From positions 1,736,868 through 1,800,867 of the forward strand of contig OX393577.1 in NCBI GenBank assembly GCA_947652605.1: 64,000 nucleotides of DNA, in the 5' to 3' direction. Under the pieces are notes generated by a model that saw only the letters and a program-made list of their open reading frames with translations, was not told the DNA's origin and made no database searches. Shown piece after piece: positions 53,734 to 64,000 of the stretch; the stretch's first letter is position 1; each line of letters begins with the position of its first letter. A program made the translations under genes and the position numbers. The stretch comes from Elmis aenea. Lineage: Eukaryota > Arthropoda > Insecta > Coleoptera > Elmidae.

Positions 53734-55410
53734 CAAATAATACACCAGTGAATTTTGGTTTGCTTATGTTAAAAATTAAATAAAAAGTGGGGGTAAGTTT
53801 TATTCGTTTATTGAAATTTTTAGTTTAAAATAAGTTTGGTATCTATTTCCACACTCGGTGTTTAGAGAGCTACATTTTTTCGAAATATTAAGCAATTTTT
53901 GAGAAACGTATGTTTAAAAATATTTATTTATGTATAAGCAGATTTGCCATCGAATAAGTTTATATTCTTTATTAGGGCTGAATCCGTTATATCTAAAATA
54001 TGAACGTTGATTTTTCATAAATTAAAAAAGAATAAAATGTAATGTGAATCAAACAAATAAAAGAAATTTTGTATTAAAATTATAAAACGAACCATTTAAA
54101 TTTTTATTAATAATATTGACGATCTTAGTGTGCAAAAAATCAGTGTATTATTATAAATATAGCTACCGTTAAACATTACTTAATCTTTTATCACAAGTAA
54201 GATTACATGCTGATGCATCATTGTTGCCAATATTTGTAGTTCAAATCTTAAACCGTATGACCTTTTGGCGAAAGGAAACACAAAACGCAATAAAAAATTG
54301 ACGGCGCACCACAGTCCCATGAAATATGCAAGCGATAAATCACTGCTGATATAAAGTATAAACAAAAATACGGTAATGAAATCTCGCATTTTGAATATAA
54401 ATGAACAACATGTAGTTAGTTCACGGTTTCTGTGTTGTGTATTCGTTTAATTGAAGTTAAGCAGCGTGAGTGTAGAATGACTTGTTAAGTGCCGCCTGCA
54501 GAAGATTGTATCTGCAGGCCGGTGCGCTAACGACTGATCAGTGCACATTGTATCGACATGTATAAACCACCAAATTGCATAGCGGCAAAATTTGTTTATA
54601 ATTAACTAATATAATTTATTTAAAGCGATTATCTGATATCGGACATGTGAAAAATCAATTTACAGTTTGATGTTAACAGTTATGTCACACAATTAGCATT
54701 AATAATTTGCAGAATATTCTGAAAATGCGTTAAATTATTCTTTTTCTAAGCAAAAAGTTGTTTTTCAATGGGATGTAACTAAAGTTTTTGTACACAGAGT
54801 TTTTTTTTTATAACTTCAAATGGTAACAATAAATTAACTTTTTCTACGACCACTAATGCAAATAATTCTTACTGTACAGCCTGCATGCATAGTAAGTAGA
54901 TCCTTACGCACGGTAAGCAAAAAGCACAGTTTTTTAAAGAAATGATCAAAGTAGACTGGCGTCAAACACGTCCTGCATGCCTAGTAAGTGAGTCCTTACG
55001 CACGGTAAGCAACGTCTAGAAATGTCAAAATTGACAAAACAACGTTATTACATGCGTATATTAGCCAAAAAGCCGTTATAATCGTATTATTATGTGTTCG
55101 TAGAAAAAGTGAGCTACATAACACCAGTTGTAAAGTATTTCGAGTCATTTATTCATTGATGTTAATATACTGATGTGGCCATATATTGTATGCTTCCTCG
55201 TATGTGTGATCGTGGGTACAAAAGTACCGCTCCAGGAGTGATAATTATTCTCATTTATGTAAATTACGTCTGTCAAAAGGACGTTTCATGCAAGTGTTTA
55301 TCAAGGATTGTAAAACAATAGGATTACCCATTCCCATAAGACCATAATGTATTACTTGGCTATCCGAAAGTGACGTCATTAATAACGCAAAAATGTATTA
55401 ACCGATGTCT
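53734..55410. other. AT-rich intergenic DNA with a duplicated 41-bp motif
   Basis: No gene recognised. The frame 54389-54180 (minus) is hydrophobic but matches nothing I know. The duplicated motif is listed separately. Confidence 0.5.
54880..55012. repeat. Two copies of a 41-bp motif, 92 bp apart
   Basis: 54880-54920 and 54972-55012 share CCTGCATGC, TAGTAAGT and TCCTTACGCACGGTAAGCAA with three or four differences. Within each, CTTAC and GTAAG can pair around GCACG, a small hairpin. Intervening DNA is not repeated. Confidence 0.8.
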
Positions 55411-55411
55411 T

Positions 55412-55806
55412 AAGCTGGATCCACATCAATAAAAATGTATGTTGTATTTTGTATTTCAAATTCAACACAAACATTTGCGACGCAAATTTAAATCTGGTTA
55501 AGTATTTTACCACGTAAATAGTTATCTTGTGCGTTGAACGGCCGAATCCACTTGTGCACGTTTGTTTATGCAGAACAATGCACTCAAAATCAAGTCCACA
55601 TTGACAAGACTGTGCGGCGCAAATCTCTTTGAAGTTGGCTAAAAACCGACAGCACGATGGATAGCGTGCGTTGTTCGTCACGAAATTATTTGCGTGCATT
55701 TCTATGCTGCGCACAGTCCACACCAACAAATATTGCGACGCACACGAGCAAATTTGTGTCAAATACAACGCACAACGCAAATTTTTATTGGTGTGGTTCC
55801 AGCTTT
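55412..55806. mobile_element. MITE with AAGCTGGATCCACA ends
   Basis: Terminal inverted repeats AAGCTGGATCCACATCAATA and TATTGGTGTGGTTCCAGCTT, followed inward by further inverted similarity (TGTTGTATTTT and AAATACAACG). About 395 bp. The long minus-strand frame 55780-55379 only reads the element. Target duplication is unclear, possibly TA. Confidence 0.78.
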
Positions 55807-56795
55807 AGATTTTATATTGCATGACAAGTTCCAAAGTATAGCTAGATGACATTAAATAAATAGCTCAATTTTTTTTTTTTTTTGTTAAATATGTTCTCTT
55901 TAGTTTCATTGCGTTCTTTACACTTTGTATGGCGAAAGTAAAAATTAGTAACTATTCATTCGTGGTCATTTATTTTAAATTAGAAAATTCGGCTTGATTA
56001 CGGTTTTTATAGCCTTTAATTACAGAAAAAAAGTCTGTCAGAGGGTGGTACTTGAAAAGTCAAGAATGTTTACATGCTGAAAATATAATTGTGTAACATT
56101 GTTTAAAACATTTATAAAACGGTGATATGAAATTCCTAGCAAGTTCTACAAAACCACAATCATTATTACTGTCCTGGGATTAAGTATAATAACATTCTTC
56201 GAACCAATAAACTTATATCAAAGATATAAATGAGGATTTATTTACTAAGATTGATATTGTCTGTGGATTATTTTTTAAACTGCACTCAATTAACTTAAAT
56301 AATTCGCATTAATACGAATAAAAACACTCATGATAAATTTAATATTAAGTAATAACTGGGTAATTAGTAATAATTTCCTATACCTAAACGTAATATATAA
56401 AGATGAGAAATTAACAAGAAAAAATGAAACTTCTGTACCCACCTCTTAGTTTTGTTTTAATGTAGATTGCCTTTTTAAACGTCCAATTATTAATAATTTA
56501 GTTGGTTACTGCCTTTTTTGTACACGTGGTGGTAAAGTTCAACCATAAATTTAATCGAAACAAGTCGAAAGGCTTATTAATTTTTGAAGGTGATGAATCT
56601 TGTTTATATTATTAAATTAATGTTTAAAATTATGATAGACCTATAGCTTGATGTTTTTTACTGTGTTACTTGAAAATTATTAATTTCAATGTAAAATAAT
56701 AACCATTACTTACATGAACAGTCTTATAAAGTACATGTGAATCAGAAATTCTTCTCTATACTTTCTGAGAGTGTTTCCAGATATATTTTTCTAAG
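55807..56795. other. AT-rich intergenic DNA
   Basis: No gene or repeat recognised apart from short homopolymer runs. Confidence 0.5.
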
Positions 56796-57986
56796 ATAGG
56801 CTTCGACTGTATTAGCTAAGCATGCCCAGGTAATTTTAGAACCATGACTTTAACAATTTTCTAGTAATTGTATCTTGTACGGAGCGTTGTCTTACGGTAT
56901 TAATGTTATCATCCATATATGGGATATATATTGCAAAAGAGGTACCGACGCTTGGGCGTCTTTTGCTAAAATTGACAAAAACGGCTTCGACTATGTTAGC
57001 TAAACATGCCCAGGTAATTTTAGAACTATGGCTTCAATAATTTTCTAGTTATTGTATCTTATATGGGGCGTTGTCTTACGGTATTAATGTTAACATCCAT
57101 ATATGGGATATATATTGCAAAAGAGGTACCGACGCTTGGGCGTCTTTTGCTAAAATTGACAAAAACGGCTTCGACTATGTTAGCTAAACATGCCCAGGTA
57201 ATTTTAGAACTATGGCTTCAATAATTTTCTAGTTATTGTATCTTATATGGGGCGTTGTCTTACGGTATTAATGTTAACATCCATATATGGGATATATATT
57301 GCAAAAGAGGTACCGACGCTTGGGCGTCTTTTGCTAAAATTGACAAAAACGGCTTCGACTATGTTAGCTAAACATGCCCAGGTAATTTTAGAACTATGGC
57401 TTCAATAATTTTCTAGTTATTGTATCTTATATGGGGCGTTGTCTTACGGTATTAATGTTAACATCCATATATGGGATATATATTGCAAAAGAGGTACCGA
57501 CGCTTGGGCGTCTTTTGCTAAAATTGACAAAAACGGCTTCGACTATGTTAGCTAAACATGCCCAGGTAATTTTAGAACTATGGCTTCAATAATTTTCTAG
57601 TTATTGTATCTTATATGGGGCGTTGTCTTACGGTATTAATGTTATCATCCATATATGGGATATATATTGCAAAAGAGGTACCGACGCTTGGGCGTCTTTT
57701 GCTAAAATTGACAAAAACGGCTTCGACTATGTTAGCTAAACATGCCCAGGTAATTTTAGAACTATGGCTTCAATAATTTTCTAGTTATTGTATCTTATAT
57801 GGGGCGTTGTCTTACGGTATTAATGTTATCATCCATATATGCGATATATATTGCAAAAGAGGTACCGACGCTTGGGCGTCTTTTGCTAAAATTGACAAAA
57901 AAGGCTTTGACTATGTTAGCTAAACATGTCCAGGTAATTTTAGAACCACGACTTTAATAATTTTCTAGTTATTGTATCTTATACGA
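56796..57986 (+). repeat. 184-bp tandem repeat array, about 6.5 units
   Basis: The marker CGACGCTTGGGCGTC recurs at 56946, 57130, 57314, 57498, 57682 and 57866, exactly 184 bp apart. Internal units are almost identical, while the first and last are more diverged, as expected after recent unequal exchange. Each unit contains GCAAAAGA-GGTACCGA-CGC-TTGG-GCGTCTTTTGC, a hairpin with an 8-nt bulge, and the stretch GACTATGTTAGCTAAACATG shared with a LINE tail at 61.8 kb. No long open frame; I saw no hammerhead core. Confidence 0.96.
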
Positions 57987-59340
57987 CAAAATAATATTTT
58001 TTAGTTAAATTGTAAACAACTTGAAAGAATATCTGAAAATTGTATTCATATCTGAGGGGCTGTAGCCCTGCAGCCTCTATGGACGAGCCGCCCTGATAAC
58101 GGCGCATAGTGTTTGTAATTGTAAAATAAAAATAAACTACTAGGTTTTGCAAAACGAGACATGCGTTGCAAATTTATTATTTTCTTTTTTTATCTCACTA
58201 CAAATCATTATAATGATATTAAAAAAAAGCTCATTAATAATTTCGCGAAAATGATATCGTAAACTAATCCTCTGTCATAATGAATATTCACAGATTTAAG
58301 AACAGTCAGCCGTAAATATTATAATTCGAACTGGAGAATATTCAGTCGTCCTTGAATTTTAAAGGTTAATTTATATACATAATGAATTGGGATACAAAGA
58401 AAGAACTAAATCTTATACCTAGAAATAAACACAACTAAAAGGAAGTGCATTTATAAATGCATAAACGTTCTTTTAGGAAATATTTATAACCTCACGAGAT
58501 TGAACAAAGGAGTTCCGTAAAAAATTACCTACTAATTAATCTCGAGTTTAAATCCGCACTCCAGCATCTGTGAACGCGACTATCATGGACATCTCGGGAC
58601 AGTGGACATATATCTTACGTCTAGAAGCGCTAGACTGCTGTCCAGAAACAATAGACCAGCCATTAGGCAAATGAACGCGTCTGGCCGCCAGTCAACCAGC
58701 AAATTACTGCACCGATGGAAAGTCTTTAACAAGATTATCGTCTGCACACCTGCTCTGGACCAACTTAGTTACCTATATACAGTGTAACAAAAGTGAGCGA
58801 TTTTTTAGTTTTGGTTGTTTTTTTTTCCTACCGACAGAGCACCTGTGTATCTTGGTTGAAATTTTAAATCGGTTACGGTTTTTGTTTGTTCGAGGTTGGT
58901 TATGCTCGGCGCAAGTTTTAACCTCGCGATAGTAATCAGCGCTCTATAAGGCGGGATGAATGTGCGTGAGTGTGTTCCTTTATTCATGCAACTACTAACA
59001 GGCATTCACATGAGAATGCGTGTTAGTTTGCCGAAGAAGTAATAAAATACCTTTAAAAGTAAATATATTCGAATTTCTGAATACAATGCGCTTGGTTAAA
59101 ACCAGATTATTAAATTCACTTCCTATAATTGTACGTATTCCGAGAAACGCATTGCTAAAGTTACCATTCGACCATATTGTAGATGGACTTTAATGCAGTT
59201 ATGGTACAACATTATAGTAAAATTAAATTACGTTTAGCGATTAGAACACATCATTATAGTTTTCTAGTGCACTGTTCTTTAGATATATTATATTATATTA
59301 AAATTATTTTAGTATAATAACTTAGGAGTTAGATCGCAAC
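57987..59340. other. AT-rich intergenic DNA
   Basis: No gene recognised. Short frames at 58602-58787 (plus) and 59005-58805 (minus) have no recognisable domain. Confidence 0.5.
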
Positions 59341-59344
59341 GATA

Positions 59345-59995
59345 AAGCATGCCATCAATATCATTTCCGCGGAGGTGGTCCCCTTTTGGGTTCCTGTACT
59401 GCGACCTATCGGTCTATTGTACCCTCTGGTGATAGCCCCTTAAAGAAGTCCTGTGTTTTTGAAAAACTCCAGGATTTTCTTTAAGGGTGTTTTGCTTAAC
59501 TCTTCTTGGTTGGCTTTTTCCATCTCTAGTGGTCTACGCCGATATTGTGTGAATCCTTCACACTGGCATATTACGTGAAGAGGAATTTCTTCTTCATTGT
59601 CCTATTATGTAGAAGTGTTTGTTTAGGTCACAGTGTCCTGCGACGAGTCCTGTGGCTGCTCTGATGTCTGTTCTACTCATCCTGAGCATTTCTTCTGTCT
59701 TTTCTTTTGAGACCTTTGACAGGACAGCCTTGGAGTGGGCTTGTCCTGCAACTTTTTTCCAATGGGCATTATGCTCTTGTATTAAAATGTCATTTAGACA
59801 CCGCTTGGCTGTTTAATAGGATGTGCTAACTGCGGGTTCTGGTCCGAAGAAAGCTGTTTCGCTGCCAATTTTGGCGATCTGCTCTCGTTCCCCGGTATAT
59901 TAGTGTGCCCTGGGCACAATACCAGTTTAACATTATTCCTGCTTCCTAGCACGTTGTGCCCGTATGCAGTTCAGAACAAGTCCTGAATTTACTTT
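59345..59995 (-). mobile_element. LINE C-terminal fragment with RNase H-type end
   Basis: Minus-strand translation, frame-broken, reads IMLNWYCAQGTLIYRGTR (degenerate WVPGHSGIEGNE-like motif), HAHWKKVAGQAHSKAVLSK-like text, then RAATGLVAGHCDLNKHFY and EEEIPLHVICQCEGF, the HCDLNKH...CxCE pattern found after the RNase H domain in insect LINEs. It belongs to a different LINE group from the RTE pieces. Dead. Confidence 0.75.
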
Positions 59996-59999
59996 ACCA

Positions 60000-61330
60000 A
60001 AAGCTTTTAACATACATGTATATTAAAATATTCGTAGTAGTATTTGTGAAATTGTACAATGTGTCAAAATAGGATTAGCCCTACAACCTTGCTTAAATGG
60101 GAAAAGTTTTTAAAGCATTTTAGTATGATATTTTTGTTTTTGTGTTGTTTTTTACAGTAGTTAAGATTTTACAAGCAAAAAACAAAAGCATCACGTAGGT
60201 AAGCTCTTAAAGCAGGAGTGTTCGACTATTGGTATTGTTGAATTCTTTAAAAAATGCCCCATTTAAATAACAGCATAAGCATAACTTATAATTATGCGAT
60301 AAAAAAAAATTAGTTTTGTAAAAAGTCGATAAAACTTTTAAAGCTAATTAAAATATCTAAGAAGCCTATTTAAATTTACTAAAATGTCAGACGGACACTT
60401 GCTGATATAATTTAATTTATGTAGGTCAAGGCACACTTAAAATCAATTTTGGTCAAAAAAGTACTTAGGTGCATTTGAATTAATAGAAAATTACTGTTAA
60501 GTTAACTTTTAAACCGATAATCGAATCTGATGACCCCAAAATAACATGGTTATAATTTTTTGTTCTTTAATTTGCCATTTGGTTGTATTTAACCCATAGT
60601 TTTGTACATTTTTACATTAATTAATTGTTGTTTTTACAAAAGAGGAGCTAAATCAGGTGACTTTGGACTAATACAAACTTTATGAATTAACTAAGCTTTA
60701 ACTGCAAGTGATTATTGTTATATATAATTTATAAATAGATATCGCAGCTTAATGTTATGCGTTTATAAACTTAGTATAAAACCGATGTCAACATATTTTT
60801 ATTTTTATTACAATTCGCTGTTATTTAGGATAGACAGGTCCTGGATATAATAAAAGTCAGAGTATTTTGTAATAGTTATTACACACGAAACGTTAAGATT
60901 GATTGATAAAACAAAGTAATCAAATCAATACACCATAACATCAAGTTAATTTCTATCGAAATTAATGTTCCCACAATTGATGCTATGTCCATGTAATTAC
61001 TGATGTGAGTTGTCTAACGTTTTTTTAGAGCCATATTAGATTCGTTAATTGATCCCAACATTTAATAAACACCTTAGCTCGTTCGTCACGTCAAATTAAA
61101 AATAAACATTTCTTTTGGAAATATTGTAGAGGCGAATCAGAACGGGGTGTCGCTCAAACAATGAATCGGGCGGCTCGTTAGACACATGGTGCCCATGAAT
61201 ATATTATAAGGTGTGACGCAGCATAATTTTAATTTGATTTTATTGCTCATATATAATTTGATAATAATCGGTTTGTGATAGCAGACCATGTTTGACAGGT
61301 GCGGAATGTCGAATATTGTTTTATTTACAG
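60000..61330. other. AT-rich intergenic DNA
   Basis: No gene recognised. Low-complexity A/T runs only. Confidence 0.5.
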
Positions 61331-61435
61331 GTTAACTTGGACAGATTCAGTGAGAACAACAAACCGAACGCTTCGATGGTCGATTCGTTGTGCGTCGATG
61401 TGGACAATACTGTTACGCATTTTCAAGATTTGTAG
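61331..61435 (+). CDS. Candidate terminal exon of an unidentified gene
   Basis: After a TTTATTTACAG acceptor the frame reads VNLDRFSENNKPNASMVDSL, continues CVDVDNTVTHFQDL, and stops at 61433-61435. The stretch is GC-richer and more codon-like than its surroundings, and the polar, acidic text does not look like random AT-rich translation. I do not recognise the protein, and no partner exon was found. It may be chance or a last exon of a gene that lies mostly elsewhere. Confidence 0.3.
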   Translation, partial: VNLDRFSENNKPNASMVDSLCVDVDNTVTHFQDL

Positions 61436-61809
61436 ATGCAATTTTATATGTTTACTACTAATTTTTGACTCTAAAACGGGTCAGTGTTAGAAAAAAAAAC
61501 ACTACGACTATCGGTAATGTAATTTAATAAGTCTTATTGACCGACCTGCAAGAAGGAAGTTAAGTGTGATGATTGAATAATATTTTGAATTGGCGTAGCG
61601 CAAATCGTATTTTATTTCACTATTTGTGGAACATCTTTACCGGAAAAATGTATTGGTGGAAAGCAAGAACTTACAATTTTCGCACTAAATATTTTTACAT
61701 TGTGTGCTTTATGCATAAAATAAGTTCTTTTGAAATGAACCAACTGGCAAGGGGTACGTGACACTTTACAGTGAAGCCAAGGGGTACATTCATAGAAACG
61801 GGTTCAATA

Positions 61810-62300
61810 CCACTGCCGTAACTATAAAATTATTGGTCATGATTCTAAAATTATGTGGGCATGTTTAGCTAACATAGTCGGTTCCTCTTGTACCTTTCGG
61901 TGAAGAGGTATGTTTTTCTATTTCTGTATTAAGTTTCTCCGCCCCTGCCTATCATTAGCTAACTGTGGCACATCTCTTCAGCTGATTCCTTTTTCTCCTA
62001 TTCTCTACCTCCTTTTGTTTTCCCGTTTTGTTTTTGGCCTTCCTCTACTTGTTTTTCTCTCAAACTTTGTTTCTAATTCCACTTACGCGTACCTGCTTTC
62101 TGGCATCCGTAGATGTCCCAGTCATTTTAATTGGTTTGTGCCCGACTTTTTCTTTACGTCTTTCACTTCCAGACTTTTTCTGATTTCATTGTTGCTTATT
62201 TCATCAATTAGTCTACCTCCTTATATTCTTCTCCAATATCTTATTTTCTGCGTCTGCATTCTTTTCTTGTTTGATCCCAACATTCTCTAGATTTGAGTTT
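61810..62300 (-). mobile_element. RTE-like LINE 3' end with tail shared by the tandem array
   Basis: Minus-strand reading, frame-broken, gives LEVKDVKEKVGHKPIKM, then RKQVRVSGIRNKV and HTSSPKGTRGTDYVS, the end of an RTE-type ORF. Its 3' tail, 61880-61810 on the minus strand, contains GACTATGTTAGCTAAACATG followed by CCCACATAATTTTAGAA and AATAATTTT. This corresponds block by block to the 184-bp array unit. The long plus-strand frame 61910-62290 is a shadow. Confidence 0.8.
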
Positions 62301-63380
62301 CAAGGAATAAGTTACTTTTCTTTGCATGTGCGATTTTCATGTTTTTCTTGAATTACCACTTGTTATAAGTCATTACAGTCCACAACTTTAAGTATTTAGT
62401 TATTTATAGTATAGGTCAGGGTTGCCTTACAAGATATCGTATACGACAATAGTTAATTAATGCTAGTTCCATTAACACCTGATTATGGTATATCGATTTA
62501 ATTGCACATTGTAATAATACTTTTTTTTTTACTGCGAATATGCACTAATTATAACGATCTAGTTTCAATGAAGTTTTCTTAAAGCACCTATGCGCTAGTA
62601 AATATACTAGATAATTTCTCAGATCAACAGTTATCTACGGGAAAGTTTCAGTTTTTCTTGTATTTGCCTCTTAGATGCATGTTAAATATTTACATTCTGA
62701 CTGATTTACGACCTTACAACCAGGCAGCAAATGTTGAAAGGAATGTTTAGAATAATTATCTATTTAATTGTTAGTTACTACCTATTTAAGCGATAATTTT
62801 TAATTGATTTATGTTTCTAGCCGTTACTGTTAAATGAACGTAATGGATGATACCTTGTTGAATGAAACAATGGCTCGGGTATTTAAAACATTTAGTTTGA
62901 AAGTGATTGGTTACTTTATGATACATGGTTAACGTGCCTTATAAATCTAAGAGGCAAGGGGTTGGTTGTGTTCGAATCGTATAAAATTTATCAGTCATTT
63001 ATTGCTTCTTGAAGACTCCATCGTATAAATCAGTCAGTCGTATTATGCAATAGATTGTGAATGTCATACCATATCGAAGAAATTCATACAGTTCTAGGAA
63101 GTGGTAAAGTAGTACAGTGTGACAGATAAAGTTGTTACTAAATTATTTATAAACATCAATCTGTTAATTGTTGCTGACGTTTGCTTAAATGTAATACAGA
63201 AGTATTTACAAGACTGGTCCATTTATCTGTACGTAAAAATGAAATTGTGTGCACTCCTCATGTGGGTATAATTAACATATGAGTATATTAAAAAATGTTT
63301 GTCAAGGCTTTGGGTATCTTTGGTGGTTGTGATGAGATGTTAGCAGTGGACGTTATGACAGTTTTGCATACGATATTGTT
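62301..63380. other. AT-rich intergenic DNA
   Basis: No gene recognised. Confidence 0.5.
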
Positions 63381-63389
63381 TCTTGCAGG

Positions 63390-63720
63390 TAAGCGGGCAG
63401 ACTAGTTATAGGATGCCTGACCAGATAATAACCTAGGGGGTGAGGGGAGGCGGCGCACCCGGGATGCGGAATCTTATTAAATTGCCCGGGCGTCATATCA
63501 GGCCGAGCCTGCGTTGCTAGGGAAACGGCCGGGACACTTTGAAAGTCTAATGCATACATCTCACACTTCGGGCAGAGGAGGGCGTCATTTTGTTTTCACC
63601 CATTCTTCTATTATAGAATTCGCGCGCTGTCTACGTTTTTTACTTCCCATACATTCCGAGTGTCGCGCGCCCGAGGTGCACGAGGATATCGAAGAGAGGG
63701 CGCTAGCTTGAGCCTAAGGA
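63390..63720. promoter_or_regulatory. CpG- and GC-rich block, possible promoter or first exon
   Basis: About 330 bp of GC-rich DNA with many CpGs (GGCGGCGCACCCGGGATGCG, GCCGGGAC, TCGCGCGCCCGAGG) in AT-rich surroundings. A TTTCTTGCAG|GTAAGCGG sequence at its left edge has both acceptor and donor form. Such composition in insects can mark a promoter or 5' exon, but no start or TATA element is convincing. Confidence 0.3.
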
Positions 63721-64000
63721 CATTCTGTCGGAATGCGGAGAGTGCGAGTTTTAACAACACCTCCATAACACGGTCTTATTTATAAACAGCTTGCTCACGA
63801 TCGCAGCGTTCCCACAAAAAAACTGTAATTACGTTAAGATGTCATTAGATTCGAATTGTCTCATCAGCAAAAAGAACGAACCGTGAATCTGTATCCAGCA
63901 ATTTAACTGTAATTTGGCCGACGAACTAAAATACTTTTTAAAACTATTGATCGGCTATACAATAATATTCTATAAAATGAACAAACGCGTTTGTATCAGC

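Noticed and set aside
54180..54389. 69-residue hydrophobic minus-strand frame as a METTL9 N-terminal exon
   Set aside because: It matches none of the METTL9 N-terminal motifs and has no fitting donor in phase.
55379..55780. 133-codon minus-strand frame as a gene
   Set aside because: It lies wholly inside a MITE with inverted ends and its start and stop fall in the element.
56796..57986. Hammerhead ribozyme in the 184-bp satellite
   Set aside because: No CTGATGA core on either strand of the unit by eye.
61910..62290. 126-codon hydrophobic frame as a membrane protein
   Set aside because: It is the antisense of an RTE-like LINE C-terminus; the Phe/Leu/Ser-rich text comes from complementing an A-rich coding strand.

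Overview
The window is AT-rich eukaryotic DNA from an insect, possibly a beetle; the order is a weak inference from gene content and transposon style. It shows GT-AG introns, single-copy metazoan genes and heavy layering of DNA transposons and LINEs. I see no bacterial-type operon, rRNA, tRNA or CRISPR array.

Host genes. (1) Src64B, a Src-family tyrosine kinase, lies on the minus strand with four coding exons between 21270 and 9469. They join in frame to 518 codons plus stop: myristoylation N-terminus, SH3, SH2, kinase, C-terminal regulatory tyrosine. (2) ATPsynD, mitochondrial ATP synthase subunit d, lies on the plus strand, 38903-40297, three exons, 175 codons. (3) A METTL9/DREV-type methyltransferase lies on the minus strand; its last three coding exons are at 45078-41776 and the N-terminal exons were not found. 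(4) A frameshifted Siah-like RING gene lies on the minus strand at 2567-1397.

Mobile layer. Src64B introns 1 and 2 hold two copies, in opposite orientation, of one hAT-type non-autonomous element (18812-20610 and 12156-16023). Each is split at the same TA by a different long-TIR element. The one at 12488-15887 carries a decayed DDE transposase, a three-exon piece of the proteasome adaptor gene ECM29 with its introns, and a 1.1-kb CpG-rich minisatellite. Downstream of Src64B a third hAT element (6832-9294, perfect 8-bp target duplication) contains a near-palindromic TA-flanked element (7097-9069) whose loop is a piece of the nearby Siah-like gene. These two composites are the most unusual content: transposons carrying host gene fragments, nested inside other transposons.

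Rest of the window. 22.1-23.7 kb is a hAT element with a decayed ZMYM/TTF-type transposase. 26.3-28.9 kb is a 5'-truncated Jockey-like LINE with an intact 799-codon frame, with a decayed relative at 45.4-46.2 kb. RTE-like LINE fragments lie at 30.5-31.4, 34.9-35.7, 36.4-36.8, 49.3-50.4, 52.4-53.1 and 61.8-62.3 kb, and an RNase H-type LINE end at 59.3-60.0 kb. A 184-bp tandem array (56.8-58.0 kb) shares its unit with the 3' tail of the LINE at 61.8 kb. At least 20 TA-flanked CAGGGTG-type ends are scattered through the window. The remaining intergenic DNA is AT-rich and I see no gene in it, apart from one candidate terminal exon at 61.3 kb and a CpG-rich block at 63.4-63.7 kb.
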